Positions 44,699 to 53,094 are shown, counted from the first letter of the stretch. The stretch: 64,000 nucleotides of DNA from Neobacillus novalis NBRC 102450 (GCF_001591805.1 NZ_BCVP01000012.1:1-64000), one strand, 5' to 3'. Notes: a model not told the origin generated them from the letters alone. Translations and numbers: made by a program.

Positions 44699-44857
44699 TT
44701 AATCCGTCACATTTTGTTCCATGCTTTCATTTACTTCACTTAGACCCATTTGGAGCAAAAATTCTTCTAGTTCCTCGTCGGTTAATGTTTCAAAGCGGCC
44801 ATCATGAAAAAAAACTTGGGTTTGATTAGGGTTAATTCTGTTGATGTTAAAACTCAT
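44699..44857 (-). CDS. Small hypothetical protein (52 residues)
   Basis: MSFNINRINPNQTQVFF... ending MEQNVTD. Acidic (FETLTDEELEEFLLQMGLSE). A good GAAGGGAG site lies before the ATG, and the shared terminator follows the stop. I recognise no family; the composition resembles small acidic regulators of Bacillaceae. Confidence 0.65.
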   Translation of the reverse strand: MSFNINRINPNQTQVFFHDGRFETLTDEELEEFLLQMGLSEVNESMEQNVTD

Positions 44858-44934
44858 TTTCTTTGCTCCCTTCATAGATGATTACTAGCTATTATCCACA
44901 AAAGAAACAATTTTCATACAACACTAATTAGGCC

Positions 44935-45729
44935 TTACTCGGCACCATCTACGTTTTTAAAGGCTTTCCCTAATACATCTATCCCCCCTGTTACGGGAAT
45001 AATGCTTCCGGTAATAAAGTCGGATCTATCATCTATTAGGAAGGCAATAACCCTGGCAATATCTTCCCCAGTGCCCTGTCTTCCTACCGGAACAATTCCC
45101 TCTAGCGCAGCAAACGATTCTTCGATGTTTTTTTCCTTCCACTCGTTGATAATATCACCGGGACAAACCATATTTGCAGTTATCCCATGTTCCGCTTCTT
45201 CAATTGCCAGTGTCCTGGTTAGTGAGGCCAATCCCGTTTTCGCTGCTGCAAAGGCGGAACGATAAACCCAGCCAGGTGCCGTTTCCACCCGATCATACCC
45301 CAGGGTAATAATTCTTCCCCACTGTTGTTGTCGCATTAAAGGAATAATCAACTTCGTCAAATAAAATACAGCACTTAAATTTCCTTGGATTAGGTAATTC
45401 CATTCTTCAAAGCTGTAATCTGTCATTTTTTTTCTTTCATGTATGTATGGACCAGCATTATGTACTAAAATATCCACGGCTGTATAGGCTGAAAGAGTTT
45501 CCTTTACAATTCGATTGCAATCATCGTAATTTGCAACATCCCCCTGAACAGTGATGATTTTCGTACCAAAACAATCCGTTAATTGTTTTGCCAAAGAAAC
45601 TGCTTCTGATTCACTATTGCGATAATTAATCGCAAGCTGATACCCTTTTTCTGCAAGCTGGATTGCTGTTTGTTTACCAATACCAGTAGCTCCCCCTGTA
45701 ATCAAAGCCATCTTTTTTCTCACAAACAT
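44935..45729 (-). CDS. Short-chain dehydrogenase family protein lacking the catalytic Ser/Tyr
   Basis: A 264-residue Rossmann protein of the classical SDR family: cofactor motif T11-GGATGIG, the D-V after the fourth strand (QGDVAN), HNAGPY, and a C-terminal FITGSIIPVTGG. But where classical SDRs read Y-x3-K, this one has F160-A-A-A-K164 (SAFAAAK), and the Ser usually found in I-x-I-x-S is replaced (RIITLGYDR). The usual proton-relay residues are therefore missing, though Y145 and Y157 are close by. It may have a changed mechanism or a non-catalytic role. A stand-alone gene. Confidence 0.85.
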   Translation of the reverse strand: MFVRKKMALITGGATGIGKQTAIQLAEKGYQLAINYRNSESEAVSLAKQLTDCFGTKIITVQGDVANYDDCNRIVKETLSAYTAVDILVHNAGPYIHERKKMTDYSFEEWNYLIQGNLSAVFYLTKLIIPLMRQQQWGRIITLGYDRVETAPGWVYRSAFAAAKTGLASLTRTLAIEEAEHGITANMVCPGDIINEWKEKNIEESFAALEGIVPVGRQGTGEDIARVIAFLIDDRSDFITGSIIPVTGGIDVLGKAFKNVDGAE

Positions 45730-45924
45730 TACCTCTCTATAGTTAGAATTCCTCTCTATACTATATGTTAAAAAGAATCAAATATATATGCAAATAATTA
45801 ACTTCCAGCCTTAATTAACGGAAAGGATGTGAATTGCATACTATGGGATATCACTGATATTAGTTCGAATCAATCCTTCTTAGACCAAATTCGGATTTAC
45901 GGACGCCTGAAAGGATGAAAAGGA

Positions 45925-46401
45925 ATGTTCCCTTGGAATATGCTACCCTTTGGTAAAGATATGAAGGACTCAATGAAAAATATGAAGCCGGAGGAAATCA
46001 ACAATTATGTCCAGGATATCATTGGAAAAATCATGCCTGGAAATATGCAGGGAATGATGAACCCGCAGGAAATGTTCAACGGGTTTCAAAATACTGCCTC
46101 CCAGCAGCGGCCTGCCTCAGGGGTGTTAGATTCGACTGCTTTTGAGACACACGATTATGTTTTCGTGAGAATTCCGCTAAAAAACGAAGAATGGATTAAA
46201 AAGCTTCGTCTTTATCATACTTCTAATCAACTTATAATCGAGCACATCCCTGAACATGAAGATACAAATACCATCACCCTGCCGGCTATTGTCAAAAGGA
46301 AAGGGGCAATCGCAAATTATAAAGATGGCATCCTTGAAGTGAAAATCCCCAAGAATATTGATATGCAGTACTCGCAGATCGATGTGACGGAAATTTTGTA
46401 A
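45925..46401 (+). CDS. Divergent Hsp20-like protein, probably spore-associated
   Basis: A 158-residue protein with a Met/Pro-rich N-terminal arm (MFPWNMLPFGKDMKDSMKNM, about 1-65) and a reduced alpha-crystallin-like domain (DYVFVRIPLK ... GILEVKIPKN). No WD/ELPG core as in canonical Hsp20. It lies 74 bases upstream of a clear Hsp20 in the same orientation. AAAGGATGAAAAGGA precedes the ATG. Confidence 0.7.
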   Translation: MFPWNMLPFGKDMKDSMKNMKPEEINNYVQDIIGKIMPGNMQGMMNPQEMFNGFQNTASQQRPASGVLDSTAFETHDYVFVRIPLKNEEWIKKLRLYHTSNQLIIEHIPEHEDTNTITLPAIVKRKGAIANYKDGILEVKIPKNIDMQYSQIDVTEIL

Positions 46402-46475
46402 TTGTGTTTTTTTTTGCATGTTTTTCCTGTTAAAAAATATGATGAATTAACTGCTCTTAAGGAAGGAGTGAATTG

Positions 46476-46931
46476 ATGGAAATCGATCGATTAAAAAAAT
46501 GGATGGAAACTGCGCAGCAATACCAATCGGAAAAGTTTTGGAATAATGTATTCGATAGCCAAAATAAAAGTTCACCATCCCTAAACCCAATAAAGACTGT
46601 TTCAGAACTATTTCCGAAATGCGATTTATATGAAACAGAAAATGAGCTTGTTGTCGAGGCTGAAATTCCGGGGGTATTGAAGGAAAATCTGCATATTTCC
46701 ATTCATCATCATCTGCTTACGGTCACTGGTGAATATAAAACTTTGGTGCAAAATCGAAAGTATTTTATAAAAGAGCGGCCAAATCGTAAGTTCACCAAGG
46801 AAATAACACTGCCTTATCCTGTTAACATTCAAAAAGTGAAATCTGAAATGCGCTATGGGGTTTTATCGATTGTCATGCCGATTAACCGCGAAAAAATTGA
46901 GGATATCCCCATCACCTTCAATAGGGAATGA
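46476..46931 (+). CDS. Hsp20/alpha-crystallin family protein
   Basis: A 151-residue small heat shock protein with a short arm (MEIDRLKKWMETAQQ) and an alpha-crystallin domain at about 48-150 (VVEAEIPGVLKENLHI, MRYGVLSIVMPI). The arm is clearly related to that of the Hsp20 at 1225-1713, so the two look like paralogues. AAGGAGTG precedes the ATG at 46476 (the TTG one codon earlier is also possible). Confidence 0.85.
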   Translation: MEIDRLKKWMETAQQYQSEKFWNNVFDSQNKSSPSLNPIKTVSELFPKCDLYETENELVVEAEIPGVLKENLHISIHHHLLTVTGEYKTLVQNRKYFIKERPNRKFTKEITLPYPVNIQKVKSEMRYGVLSIVMPINREKIEDIPITFNRE

Positions 46932-46932
46932 A

Positions 46933-46957
46933 AGACAGCCGCTGGGCTGTCTTTTTC
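46933..46957 (+). terminator. Terminator of the Hsp20 pair
   Basis: AGACAGCC (46933-46940) / GGCTGTCT (46945-46952) followed by TTTT. Confidence 0.85.
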
Positions 46958-46966
46958 ACTTAATGA

Positions 46967-47446
46967 TTAATGACCATCACCTTCATGGTTGTTATCTTTT
47001 TGATGATCACCCATGTCCATATTTTCCATCGAATCTTTTGCTTTAGGGTCTTCCGGTTCACTTGGAGTGCCGACAACGAATTCTTTCTTTGGCATATTAT
47101 GCATATCCCTAGCGGTTACGTGAGAAATGATGTAATAGGTTCCCTCTTGTGAGAATGACTTTTCAAGGTGATAGATTCCGTTCTTAGCCTGTTTAATTTC
47201 AATTTTTTCGTGTTTTTCATCCTTTGCCCGCCAAATTTCAAATATCACCGATTCGGCATCGTTCACCATTTCTTTCCCTTGACTTACCTTTGCCTCAAAT
47301 GAAATCGGTTGATCTACTTTCCCTGTCCCAGGTTTAACCGATAAATCCACTTTTATCATTTCTGGTAAAGCATCATTTTGTTTACTGCAAGACACAGCTA
47401 CAATTAGTAGCAGGACCGAAATAAAAACAACTAAAAGCTTCCTCAC
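46967..47446 (-). CDS. YtkA/FixH-like lipoprotein
   Basis: A 159-residue lipoprotein (lipobox AVSC, Cys20) with one immunoglobulin-like YtkA/FixH domain at about 30-125 (DQPISFEAKVSQG, GIYHLEKSFSQEGTYYI). It ends in an unusual 30-residue tail rich in Met, Asp, Glu and His (MENMDMGDHQKDNNHEGDGH), suited to binding copper or other metals. Function unknown. The gene upstream (47459-47743) is 12 bases away, and the two are probably cotranscribed. Confidence 0.78.
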   Translation of the reverse strand: MRKLLVVFISVLLLIVAVSCSKQNDALPEMIKVDLSVKPGTGKVDQPISFEAKVSQGKEMVNDAESVIFEIWRAKDEKHEKIEIKQAKNGIYHLEKSFSQEGTYYIISHVTARDMHNMPKKEFVVGTPSEPEDPKAKDSMENMDMGDHQKDNNHEGDGH

Positions 47447-47458
47447 AATTATTCTCTC

Positions 47459-47743
47459 CTAACTTAGTTCATCCAGTATTTCGACATGAATTTTTATTAA
47501 TAGTAATTTTGTTTCTGACGAAACCGAAGCATTCATCACTCTTTTACTAGCAGAAAAATATTTTTCAAATGGGCTTTTTCTGACTCTTGGATGTGAGTTT
47601 TCATCTAACAGCTCTCTCTTTATTGCCTCAATTAACTTTTCTTTGCTGCCCTTTTCCTCTGTAAGCAAAATCCGATTGTTCCAAATCGAGCGGTATTCCG
47701 CTAATAAAACATCAAAATTCACTTGATCATTAGCCAAATCCAT
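47459..47743 (-). CDS. Hypothetical protein (94 residues)
   Basis: A charged, mostly helical cytosolic protein (EYRSIWNNRILLTEEK; REL-LDENSHPRVRKSPFEKYF). I recognise no family. GGGGGG lies directly before the ATG, which is closer than usual; the TTG at codon 3 is an alternative start. Probable operon with the YtkA-like lipoprotein gene. Confidence 0.6.
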   Translation of the reverse strand: MDLANDQVNFDVLLAEYRSIWNNRILLTEEKGSKEKLIEAIKRELLDENSHPRVRKSPFEKYFSASKRVMNASVSSETKLLLIKIHVEILDELS

Positions 47744-47834
47744 CCCCCCCTTTTTTCCTCCATCTGAATTGTTACATATTTGCTAGCGTTTTTGCAAAAA
47801 ATAGACGTTAACAATACTAAGGAAGGAGGATCCT

Positions 47835-48080
47835 ATGTCTACTCCATACAAATGCCCAAACTGCAAAACGAATCGAAGTCGCTTTAATATCGTCCAGCAA
47901 GTTTCCCAAGCTGTCAAGCTCGACCCCCACTCTGGTGACATCGTCAGGGAATATCAAGAAAATGAATTAGAACCCTTTCACCTTCCATATAACGGACCAG
48001 ACTATCGTGTTCAATGCGGTGCTTGCGGCTTAATAGAGGATGAACGAACCTTTATCAAATTTGGTGAGCAGCCCCGATAA
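47835..48080 (+). CDS. Small zinc-ribbon protein
   Basis: An 81-residue protein with two C-x2-C knuckles (YKCPNCKTNR; VQCGACGLIE), a typical zinc ribbon. Partner and function unknown. GGAAGGAGGAT precedes the ATG and a terminator follows, so it is monocistronic. Confidence 0.75.
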   Translation: MSTPYKCPNCKTNRSRFNIVQQVSQAVKLDPHSGDIVREYQENELEPFHLPYNGPDYRVQCGACGLIEDERTFIKFGEQPR

Positions 48081-48082
48081 TC

Positions 48083-48120
48083 CATTAAAAAACACCTTTT
48101 CAAAGAGGTGTTTTTTAATG
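48083..48120. terminator. Bidirectional terminator overlapping the next gene's stop
   Basis: CATTAAAAAACACCT (48083-48097) / AGGTGTTTTTTAATG (48106-48120), a perfect 15-bp stem whose 3' arm contains the stop of the convergent secreted-protein gene. Confidence 0.88.
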
Positions 48121-48936
48121 GAGATTATTTTCTTTTAAAAAATTCTGTGAATCCACTTTCCAAGCATCGATAGGTGAAAACCGCACCAGATGTATGTTTC
48201 CTTTAAATTGTTGCCCGCCTCTGTTTTCTATGTACCAATCTACTTCAACAGGAACATCTAAGCTGATTTCCTCGGTTAAGTCCTCAGGGGGGAGCATTTC
48301 CATCCGGGAAATGCTAATATTTTCTACACTTGCTAAAATGGGTTTCCAGTTTATTTTTTGTAAGGAAACCTGTGAAGTAATCCGTTTATCCTGCTGTTTA
48401 AAGCCTGTTACATAGGCATTAATCACCTCGTATGGATTCGCTTTCCCCAGATATTCCTCCAATTTTCCAGCTGCTTTCAAAATCATCAGCATATGAGATA
48501 AGTCCATTGTGTTTGTCCGATGAGTGGTACTCCCATAGAAATGAATACAAAAATGGCCGGGAAAATTATTTTCTAATGCCCCTGCACCATGCGGCATTCC
48601 GTGCATCGATGCAGCAATCCATTGATCTTTATGAATAACGATGATCGCCCGCCGTTTCCAGCTCCATTCACCGCCATATATTTTTTTCATTATTTTCGTA
48701 TCTTTTTTTGTTAACGGCTGTACATCGGCATGGTTACTTCCTGCTCTTCTTTGGACTTTGAAGCGTTTGCCTGTTTCAACATCGAGGACGGTGAATTTTG
48801 TGTATTTCGGTACTATGTGATTAACTTCTTTCCAATCCGGCATTTCAATTTTATAGCTTATATCAGATGCAGCTTGAACCCCTTGTCCATTTAGGAGGAA
48901 ATGGATTAACACCAAAAAACAAGCTAACTTCTTCAT
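48115..48936 (-). CDS. Secreted protein with a widespread His/Cys-conserved domain, function unknown
   Basis: A 273-residue exported protein (signal peptide residues 1-22, VQA-AS). The central domain has RAGSNHADVQPLT, IYGGEWSWKRRAI, AASMHGMPHGAGA and GHFCIHFYGSTTH. I know these motifs from a family of Firmicute secreted proteins, often attached to peptidoglycan-binding domains. The conserved His/Asp and the F-C-I-H-F motif look like an active site, but no activity is known to me. The C-terminal ~70 residues look like a beta domain. Confidence 0.78.
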   Translation of the reverse strand: MKKLACFLVLIHFLLNGQGVQAASDISYKIEMPDWKEVNHIVPKYTKFTVLDVETGKRFKVQRRAGSNHADVQPLTKKDTKIMKKIYGGEWSWKRRAIIVIHKDQWIAASMHGMPHGAGALENNFPGHFCIHFYGSTTHRTNTMDLSHMLMILKAAGKLEEYLGKANPYEVINAYVTGFKQQDKRITSQVSLQKINWKPILASVENISISRMEMLPPEDLTEEISLDVPVEVDWYIENRGGQQFKGNIHLVRFSPIDAWKVDSQNFLKENNLH

Positions 48937-49023
48937 TACAGACCCCCTCTTAATGGTTTTTAAGCCACATTAAAAGAGTTACCTGAATATCTGCTTATCA
49001 TTCATTCCAAACTGATTATTTTC

Positions 49024-49932
49024 TCATTTACCAATATTTTCCAACTGTTTCCGAATCCGATTCCAATCGATATTTTCACCGATAAATACGAGATTTAACG
49101 GCAAATTCATCTCTTCCTTGATGTAAAGCGGCATTCCATATGAAAATTGAAATAAAAACGGCTGTACCGCGTAATCAAATTTCACATATCCTTTTATTCG
49201 ATAGATGGTATCTGGCAGTTCTTTTAAGAATTCCTCAAACCTAGTATGATTAATTGCGGTTTTAAATTGGTAGACAAAGGTGGATAAATTTATATCAATT
49301 CGTTGTGATGCCTTTTCAAAGGAAACAGATAGACTTCTAAGCTGTTCAATCGAAACCTGAGAATAATTCGTTAGCAAGCATTTTGCAGTTTGATTAACGG
49401 CTTGAATTTCATAGGATATAGCCGCTTGTTCTGAATCCTTCAAGTCATTCATTTTGTTAATAATGATAAAGTCAGCATGTCTAACTTGCTCAAGGACAAG
49501 CTGCTGAAGCTGGGGACTTAATGATTTCCTGTCCTTCCATCTCGTGCCATCAACCGTTGTAATAATACCTTTAATATTCAATTGATCCGCAAACAACGGA
49601 GAAAGAATAGCGTCCAACACTTCAACAGGATGGGCAGCACCAGTCGTTTCAATATATATGACATCCGGCTTTTCTTCCATTAATAGCCCTTGAAGCTGGG
49701 CTTCAAGCTTATCCTGGATCGAGCAGCAAATGCAGCCGCCTAATAATTCTTTTAACGATACATCTTCTTCAACAGCATTAGAGTCAATCGATACTTTTCC
49801 TAATTCATTCATCAAGACTGTGACTTTTCTCGCTGATTTACGTTCATCCTCTAGTAAACGTTTTAAAAGAGTTGTTTTTCCACTGCCTAAAAACCCTGAT
49901 AAAATATAAACTTCCGTTTTTTTCAACGTCAT
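49024..49932 (-). CDS. CobW/COG0523 family GTPase, metallochaperone-like
   Basis: A 302-residue P-loop GTPase with Walker A GFLGSGKTTL, the metal-binding C67-I-C69-C70 (GGCICCSI), and INKMNDLK. The C-terminal CobW_C-like part (about 210-300) is short. COG0523 proteins such as ZNG1/YeiR/YciC deliver zinc or other metals. No zinc-regulator (Zur) box was seen upstream. The ATG at 49932 follows GGAGGG; the frame is open 10 codons more. Confidence 0.88.
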   Translation of the reverse strand: MTLKKTEVYILSGFLGSGKTTLLKRLLEDERKSARKVTVLMNELGKVSIDSNAVEEDVSLKELLGGCICCSIQDKLEAQLQGLLMEEKPDVIYIETTGAAHPVEVLDAILSPLFADQLNIKGIITTVDGTRWKDRKSLSPQLQQLVLEQVRHADFIIINKMNDLKDSEQAAISYEIQAVNQTAKCLLTNYSQVSIEQLRSLSVSFEKASQRIDINLSTFVYQFKTAINHTRFEEFLKELPDTIYRIKGYVKFDYAVQPFLFQFSYGMPLYIKEEMNLPLNLVFIGENIDWNRIRKQLENIGK

Positions 49933-49968
49933 TTCCCTCCACTCCTCTTTCCGATAAGACATAAGAAA

Positions 49969-49996
49969 CGAACCCGATTCATTTGAATCGGGTTCG
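49969..49996 (-). terminator. Terminator of ctpB
   Basis: CGAACCCGATTCA / TGAATCGGGTTCG, 13 bp with a 2-base loop, just after the ctpB stop on the minus strand and just ahead of the CobW gene. Confidence 0.75.
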
Positions 49997-50002
49997 ATTT
50001 TG

Positions 50003-51514
50003 TTATTTCATTCGTCCTTTTAAAACCTCAACCGCTTTTAGCATTTGCGTATCATTTGTTTTTATTTTTTCTCTTAAAAGATCCATCAGTTTCAAGGTTG
50101 ATTCGCCTTTTAATACTCCATTAACCGGAAGCTTTTGCGCGGTTTGAAATTGAGTAACAGCTTCTTTCGTTTTCTCGTCGAAGAAGCCATCTTCTCTGCC
50201 TGGGTCATAGCCAATCGCCTTCAACATCTTTTGCGCTGTCTCCACTTCCGCAGATGATGTCGACAAGGCAAGCTCCTTATCCGGATTAATAATCGGCAAT
50301 GATGCATAGTCAGGGAGAGCAACCTCTGCATCCGGGGTAATTCCTTTTTTATGAATCCACGTTCCATCCGGCGTCAGCCATTTGGCAATGGTATATTTAA
50401 TGTTGGAGCCGTCTTTGAAATCAGATGTCGTCTGCACAGTACCTTTTCCAAACGATTTCTCACCAACAAGCGGGATACCGGCGGATTCTTTTACGGCGGC
50501 GGCAAGAATTTCGGAAGCACTTGCACTGCCTTTATCAATCAACACCACTAATGGCAGGTCTGGATTGCCCGTATTCTTAGAAGGAATTTCGGTAATCTTG
50601 CCATTCCGATCTTCTTCTTTGACAATGATCTTTCCTTTAGGGACAAACATACTTGATATGTCAATCGCTTGGTTTAATAAGCCCCCAGGATTTTGCCGCA
50701 AGTCTAAGACTAGACCTTTCATTCCCTTTTTCTGTAAATCATTTAAGGTATCAACTAATTCTTTTGAAGTATTGGTTGAAAAGCTTGTAATTTGAACCTT
50801 TGCGATAGACTCATCGACCATTTCACCATAAACAGTTTCAATTGGGATTTCATCGCGAATAATTGGCACGGTCATCGGAGCATCTATGCCCGGGCGTTGA
50901 ATCGTTAATTCGACCTTCGTTCCCTTTTTCCCTCTGATTAGGGTAACTGCTTGGGTTGAATTCATTCCCTGCAGGCTTTTTCCATCGACTGACGTAATCA
51001 TATCATGAGGCTTTAATCCGGCTTTTTCAGCAGGAGAGCCTTTTATCGGGGACACGATGACAATATGCCCGTCCTTTTCTTGAATTTCGGCACCAATTCC
51101 TTCAAACGAAGAAGAAATACTGCTATGAAAGCTTTTAGCTTCCTCATTACTCATATAATCGGAGTATGGATCATCAAGCGAATCCACCATCCCGTTTATC
51201 GCACCATTTATGAGTTTTTTTTGATCCAAGTCCTTGTAATAACCATTTTTTAATGTATCAAAGGCTTCATAGAGTTTATTAAATTCTGTCCTTTGAGGAG
51301 CAACTGTTACGACCTTTTCTTTTCCAAACGCCAGGGCAAATGTCGTAATCCCCGCAGATAGAAATACAATGAAAAATAACAGCATGATAAAGTGAAACTT
51401 CTTCAATCGAATAAAACTGGATTTGCTCTCTGTTGCTTGCTCTTGTTCCATGTTTCCTTCTGCAGTCTTCTCTTGTTCAACATTCTCTTCTTCCAAAGCC
51501 TTCACCACTTTCAT
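50003..51514 (-). CDS. ctpB: S41 carboxy-terminal processing protease (CtpB-like)
   Basis: A membrane-anchored serine protease: N-terminal cytosolic acidic stretch (EEENVEQEKTAEG), one membrane helix (FIMLLFFIVFLSAGITTFAL), PDZ domain (IVSPIKGSPAEKAGLKPHD), S41 catalytic domain with Ser in DKGSASASEIL and Lys in GEKSFGKGTVQ, and a C-terminal peptidoglycan-binding repeat (DPGREDGFFDEKT). In B. subtilis CtpB cleaves SpoIVFA to start pro-sigma-K processing; CtpA is a close paralogue. The start is uncertain: ATG 51514 lacks a ribosome site, while the TTG at 51496 has GTGGTG ahead. Confidence 0.9.
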   Translation of the reverse strand: MKVVKALEEENVEQEKTAEGNMEQEQATESKSSFIRLKKFHFIMLLFFIVFLSAGITTFALAFGKEKVVTVAPQRTEFNKLYEAFDTLKNGYYKDLDQKKLINGAINGMVDSLDDPYSDYMSNEEAKSFHSSISSSFEGIGAEIQEKDGHIVIVSPIKGSPAEKAGLKPHDMITSVDGKSLQGMNSTQAVTLIRGKKGTKVELTIQRPGIDAPMTVPIIRDEIPIETVYGEMVDESIAKVQITSFSTNTSKELVDTLNDLQKKGMKGLVLDLRQNPGGLLNQAIDISSMFVPKGKIIVKEEDRNGKITEIPSKNTGNPDLPLVVLIDKGSASASEILAAAVKESAGIPLVGEKSFGKGTVQTTSDFKDGSNIKYTIAKWLTPDGTWIHKKGITPDAEVALPDYASLPIINPDKELALSTSSAEVETAQKMLKAIGYDPGREDGFFDEKTKEAVTQFQTAQKLPVNGVLKGESTLKLMDLLREKIKTNDTQMLKAVEVLKGRMK

Positions 51515-51623
51515 TAACCATAAAAGTAAACCCTTAGTGATTAGAATAACATCTTTTTTATTAAAATACACAAGAAAAGTTACTGAAATTAATAATAAAA
51601 GACAATGCCCTTCAAAAAGATAG

Positions 51624-51650
51624 AAAAAACCCCTTCCTTTTGGGAAGAGG
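51624..51650 (-). terminator. Terminator of deoD
   Basis: On the minus strand CCTCTTCC / GGAAGGGG (one G-U pair, loop of 5) is followed by TTTTTT. Confidence 0.75.
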
Positions 51651-51659
51651 TAGGAAGTA

Positions 51660-52364
51660 TTATTCCTTGATGGCTGCTTCTAAGGCCACTTCTATCATAT
51701 CATTAAAGGTCAATTGTCTTTCTTCAGCAGTAGTTTCCTCACCTGTTAAGATGTGGTCACTGACAGTTAGAACGGAAAGTGCTCTGCGGTCAAATTTAGC
51801 TGCTAATGTATAAAGCGCCGTTGTTTCCATTTCGATCGCAAGGATTTGATATCTGGCCCATTTTTCAAGTTCAGCATTATCATTATAGAATGAATCTGCT
51901 GTAAAAATATTTCCTACTTTCAAATTAAGCCCTTTGGCAACACCTGCATCATATGCTTTTCTAAGTAAATCAAAATTAGCAGCAGGAGCAAAGTCAACAT
52001 GCCCGAACGTAAGACGATTCATATTCGAATCTGTTGAACTTGTCATCGCCAAAATTACATCGCGAACTTTAACATCTTTTTGAATCGCGCCACACGTACC
52101 AACCCTAATTAAATTTTGCACTTGGTAGCTTTGGATTAATTCATTTACATAAATAGAAATGGAAGGAACACCCATTCCAGTTCCTTGAACAGAAATCCGT
52201 TTTCCTTTATATGTTCCAGTAAATCCAAACATATTCCGGACTTCGTTATAACATTTTGCATCCTCTAAAAACGTTTCAGCGATATATTTCGCTCGAAGCG
52301 GATCTCCCGGAAGCAGGACCGTTTCGGCAATTTCATTTTCCTTTGCACCAATATGTACACTCAT
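51660..52364 (-). CDS. deoD: Purine nucleoside phosphorylase, DeoD type
   Basis: A 234-residue hexameric phosphorylase that splits purine (deoxy)nucleosides into base and (deoxy)ribose-1-phosphate. Motifs: [48 protein letters not shown]-type ([11 protein letters not shown]), and TVSDH. The ATG at 52364 (MSVHIGAK) has GGAGGT; six more upstream codons are not needed. Confidence 0.97.
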   Translation of the reverse strand: MSVHIGAKENEIAETVLLPGDPLRAKYIAETFLEDAKCYNEVRNMFGFTGTYKGKRISVQGTGMGVPSISIYVNELIQSYQVQNLIRVGTCGAIQKDVKVRDVILAMTSSTDSNMNRLTFGHVDFAPAANFDLLRKAYDAGVAKGLNLKVGNIFTADSFYNDNAELEKWARYQILAIEMETTALYTLAAKFDRRALSVLTVSDHILTGEETTAEERQLTFNDMIEVALEAAIKE

Positions 52365-52521
52365 TAATAGACCTCCAATCAAATATAAGGACAGGATAGT
52401 AGTTATTCTGTACCATAGCCACTATATCATAATCACTTTTAAAGCAAAACCTTTCCGATAAACTAAAGGACATGATTTTATGTTTTTGTGGGAAGCTACT
52501 TGTATAAGGAGGGAGTTAACG

Positions 52522-52647
52522 ATGGGAAAAAAACACCGAAGCCGAATAAATTCACCAAAGAAAAACAATCACATCCCTGCTGAGGCCATTGTCGCGGAAC
52601 ATGAAGCACACGCAAAAGAGCATAACGCAGCAGGAAGGAAAGAATAA
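52522..52647 (+). CDS. Small basic protein (41 residues), possibly spore-related
   Basis: MGKKHRSRINSPKKNNH, then IPAEAIVAEHEAHAKEH, ending RKE. Basic N-terminus and acidic/His-rich second half. AAGGAGGGA lies before the ATG. Many small Bacillus spore proteins have this composition, but I cannot name the family. A dense hairpin region follows its stop. Confidence 0.65.
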   Translation: MGKKHRSRINSPKKNNHIPAEAIVAEHEAHAKEHNAAGRKE

Positions 52648-52657
52648 TAAAGAAAAC

Positions 52658-52763
52658 TCGCCGTTAGGCGAAGACAGAGGCGTAGTTGCACTTATGCCTG
52701 ATAAGAAAGTTATACTTTCTTATCAGCTGGAAATAAACCTAAGGGTATTTCCTTAGGTTTATT
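52658..52763. repeat. Cluster of four adjacent hairpins, possible dispersed repeat
   Basis: Four stems in 106 bases: TCGCC-GTTA-GGCGA (52658-52671); AGGC...GCCT around 52678-52699; CTGATAAGAAAG-TTATA-CTTTCTTATCAG (52698-52726), 12 bp perfect; AATAAACCTAAGG-GTATTT-CCTTAGGTTTATT (52732-52763), 13 bp perfect. It fills the gap between the small basic gene and the convergent yodL. The last stem could end yodL transcription. I recall similar TGATAAGAAAG palindromes in other Bacillus intergenic regions. Confidence 0.6.
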
Positions 52764-52774
52764 GAATGTTCATT

Positions 52775-53086
52775 TTAGAGCAGGATGATTCGATTAATGG
52801 GGAACCAGCCGCCGGGCTTTAATTGATAATAATACTGGCCGCTTCGAGCTTCATCAATCAGGATGATATCGCCGGTTGCGAGAAATCTTCCTTTATAATT
52901 TGCCGGTATTCTGTCGGTTACGTTAAAGGTGCTGAAGGTTTCCCGCAAACACTGTTCACGGCTATTTGCCGAAATAATCGTACGGTAAACCTCTTTGTAA
53001 CCTTTATTTTCACGGTACTTTGGAGTTTGAAAGATCGTCACATCATACTTGATACTGGCTCTTTTTGTTAATACCTTGATCATCAT
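52775..53086 (-). CDS. yodL: YodL-like protein
   Basis: A 103-residue protein with FSTFNVTDRIPANYKGRFLATGD, DEARSGQYYYQLKPGGWFPINRI, the YodL core. In B. subtilis, YodL is made under Spo0A control and, when overexpressed, acts on the MreB elongation machinery and widens cells (from memory). Upstream are two TGTCGAA Spo0A boxes. It starts at tandem ATGs behind GGAGGT. Confidence 0.87.
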   Translation of the reverse strand: MMIKVLTKRASIKYDVTIFQTPKYRENKGYKEVYRTIISANSREQCLRETFSTFNVTDRIPANYKGRFLATGDIILIDEARSGQYYYQLKPGGWFPINRIILL

Positions 53087-53094
53087 TTACCTCC

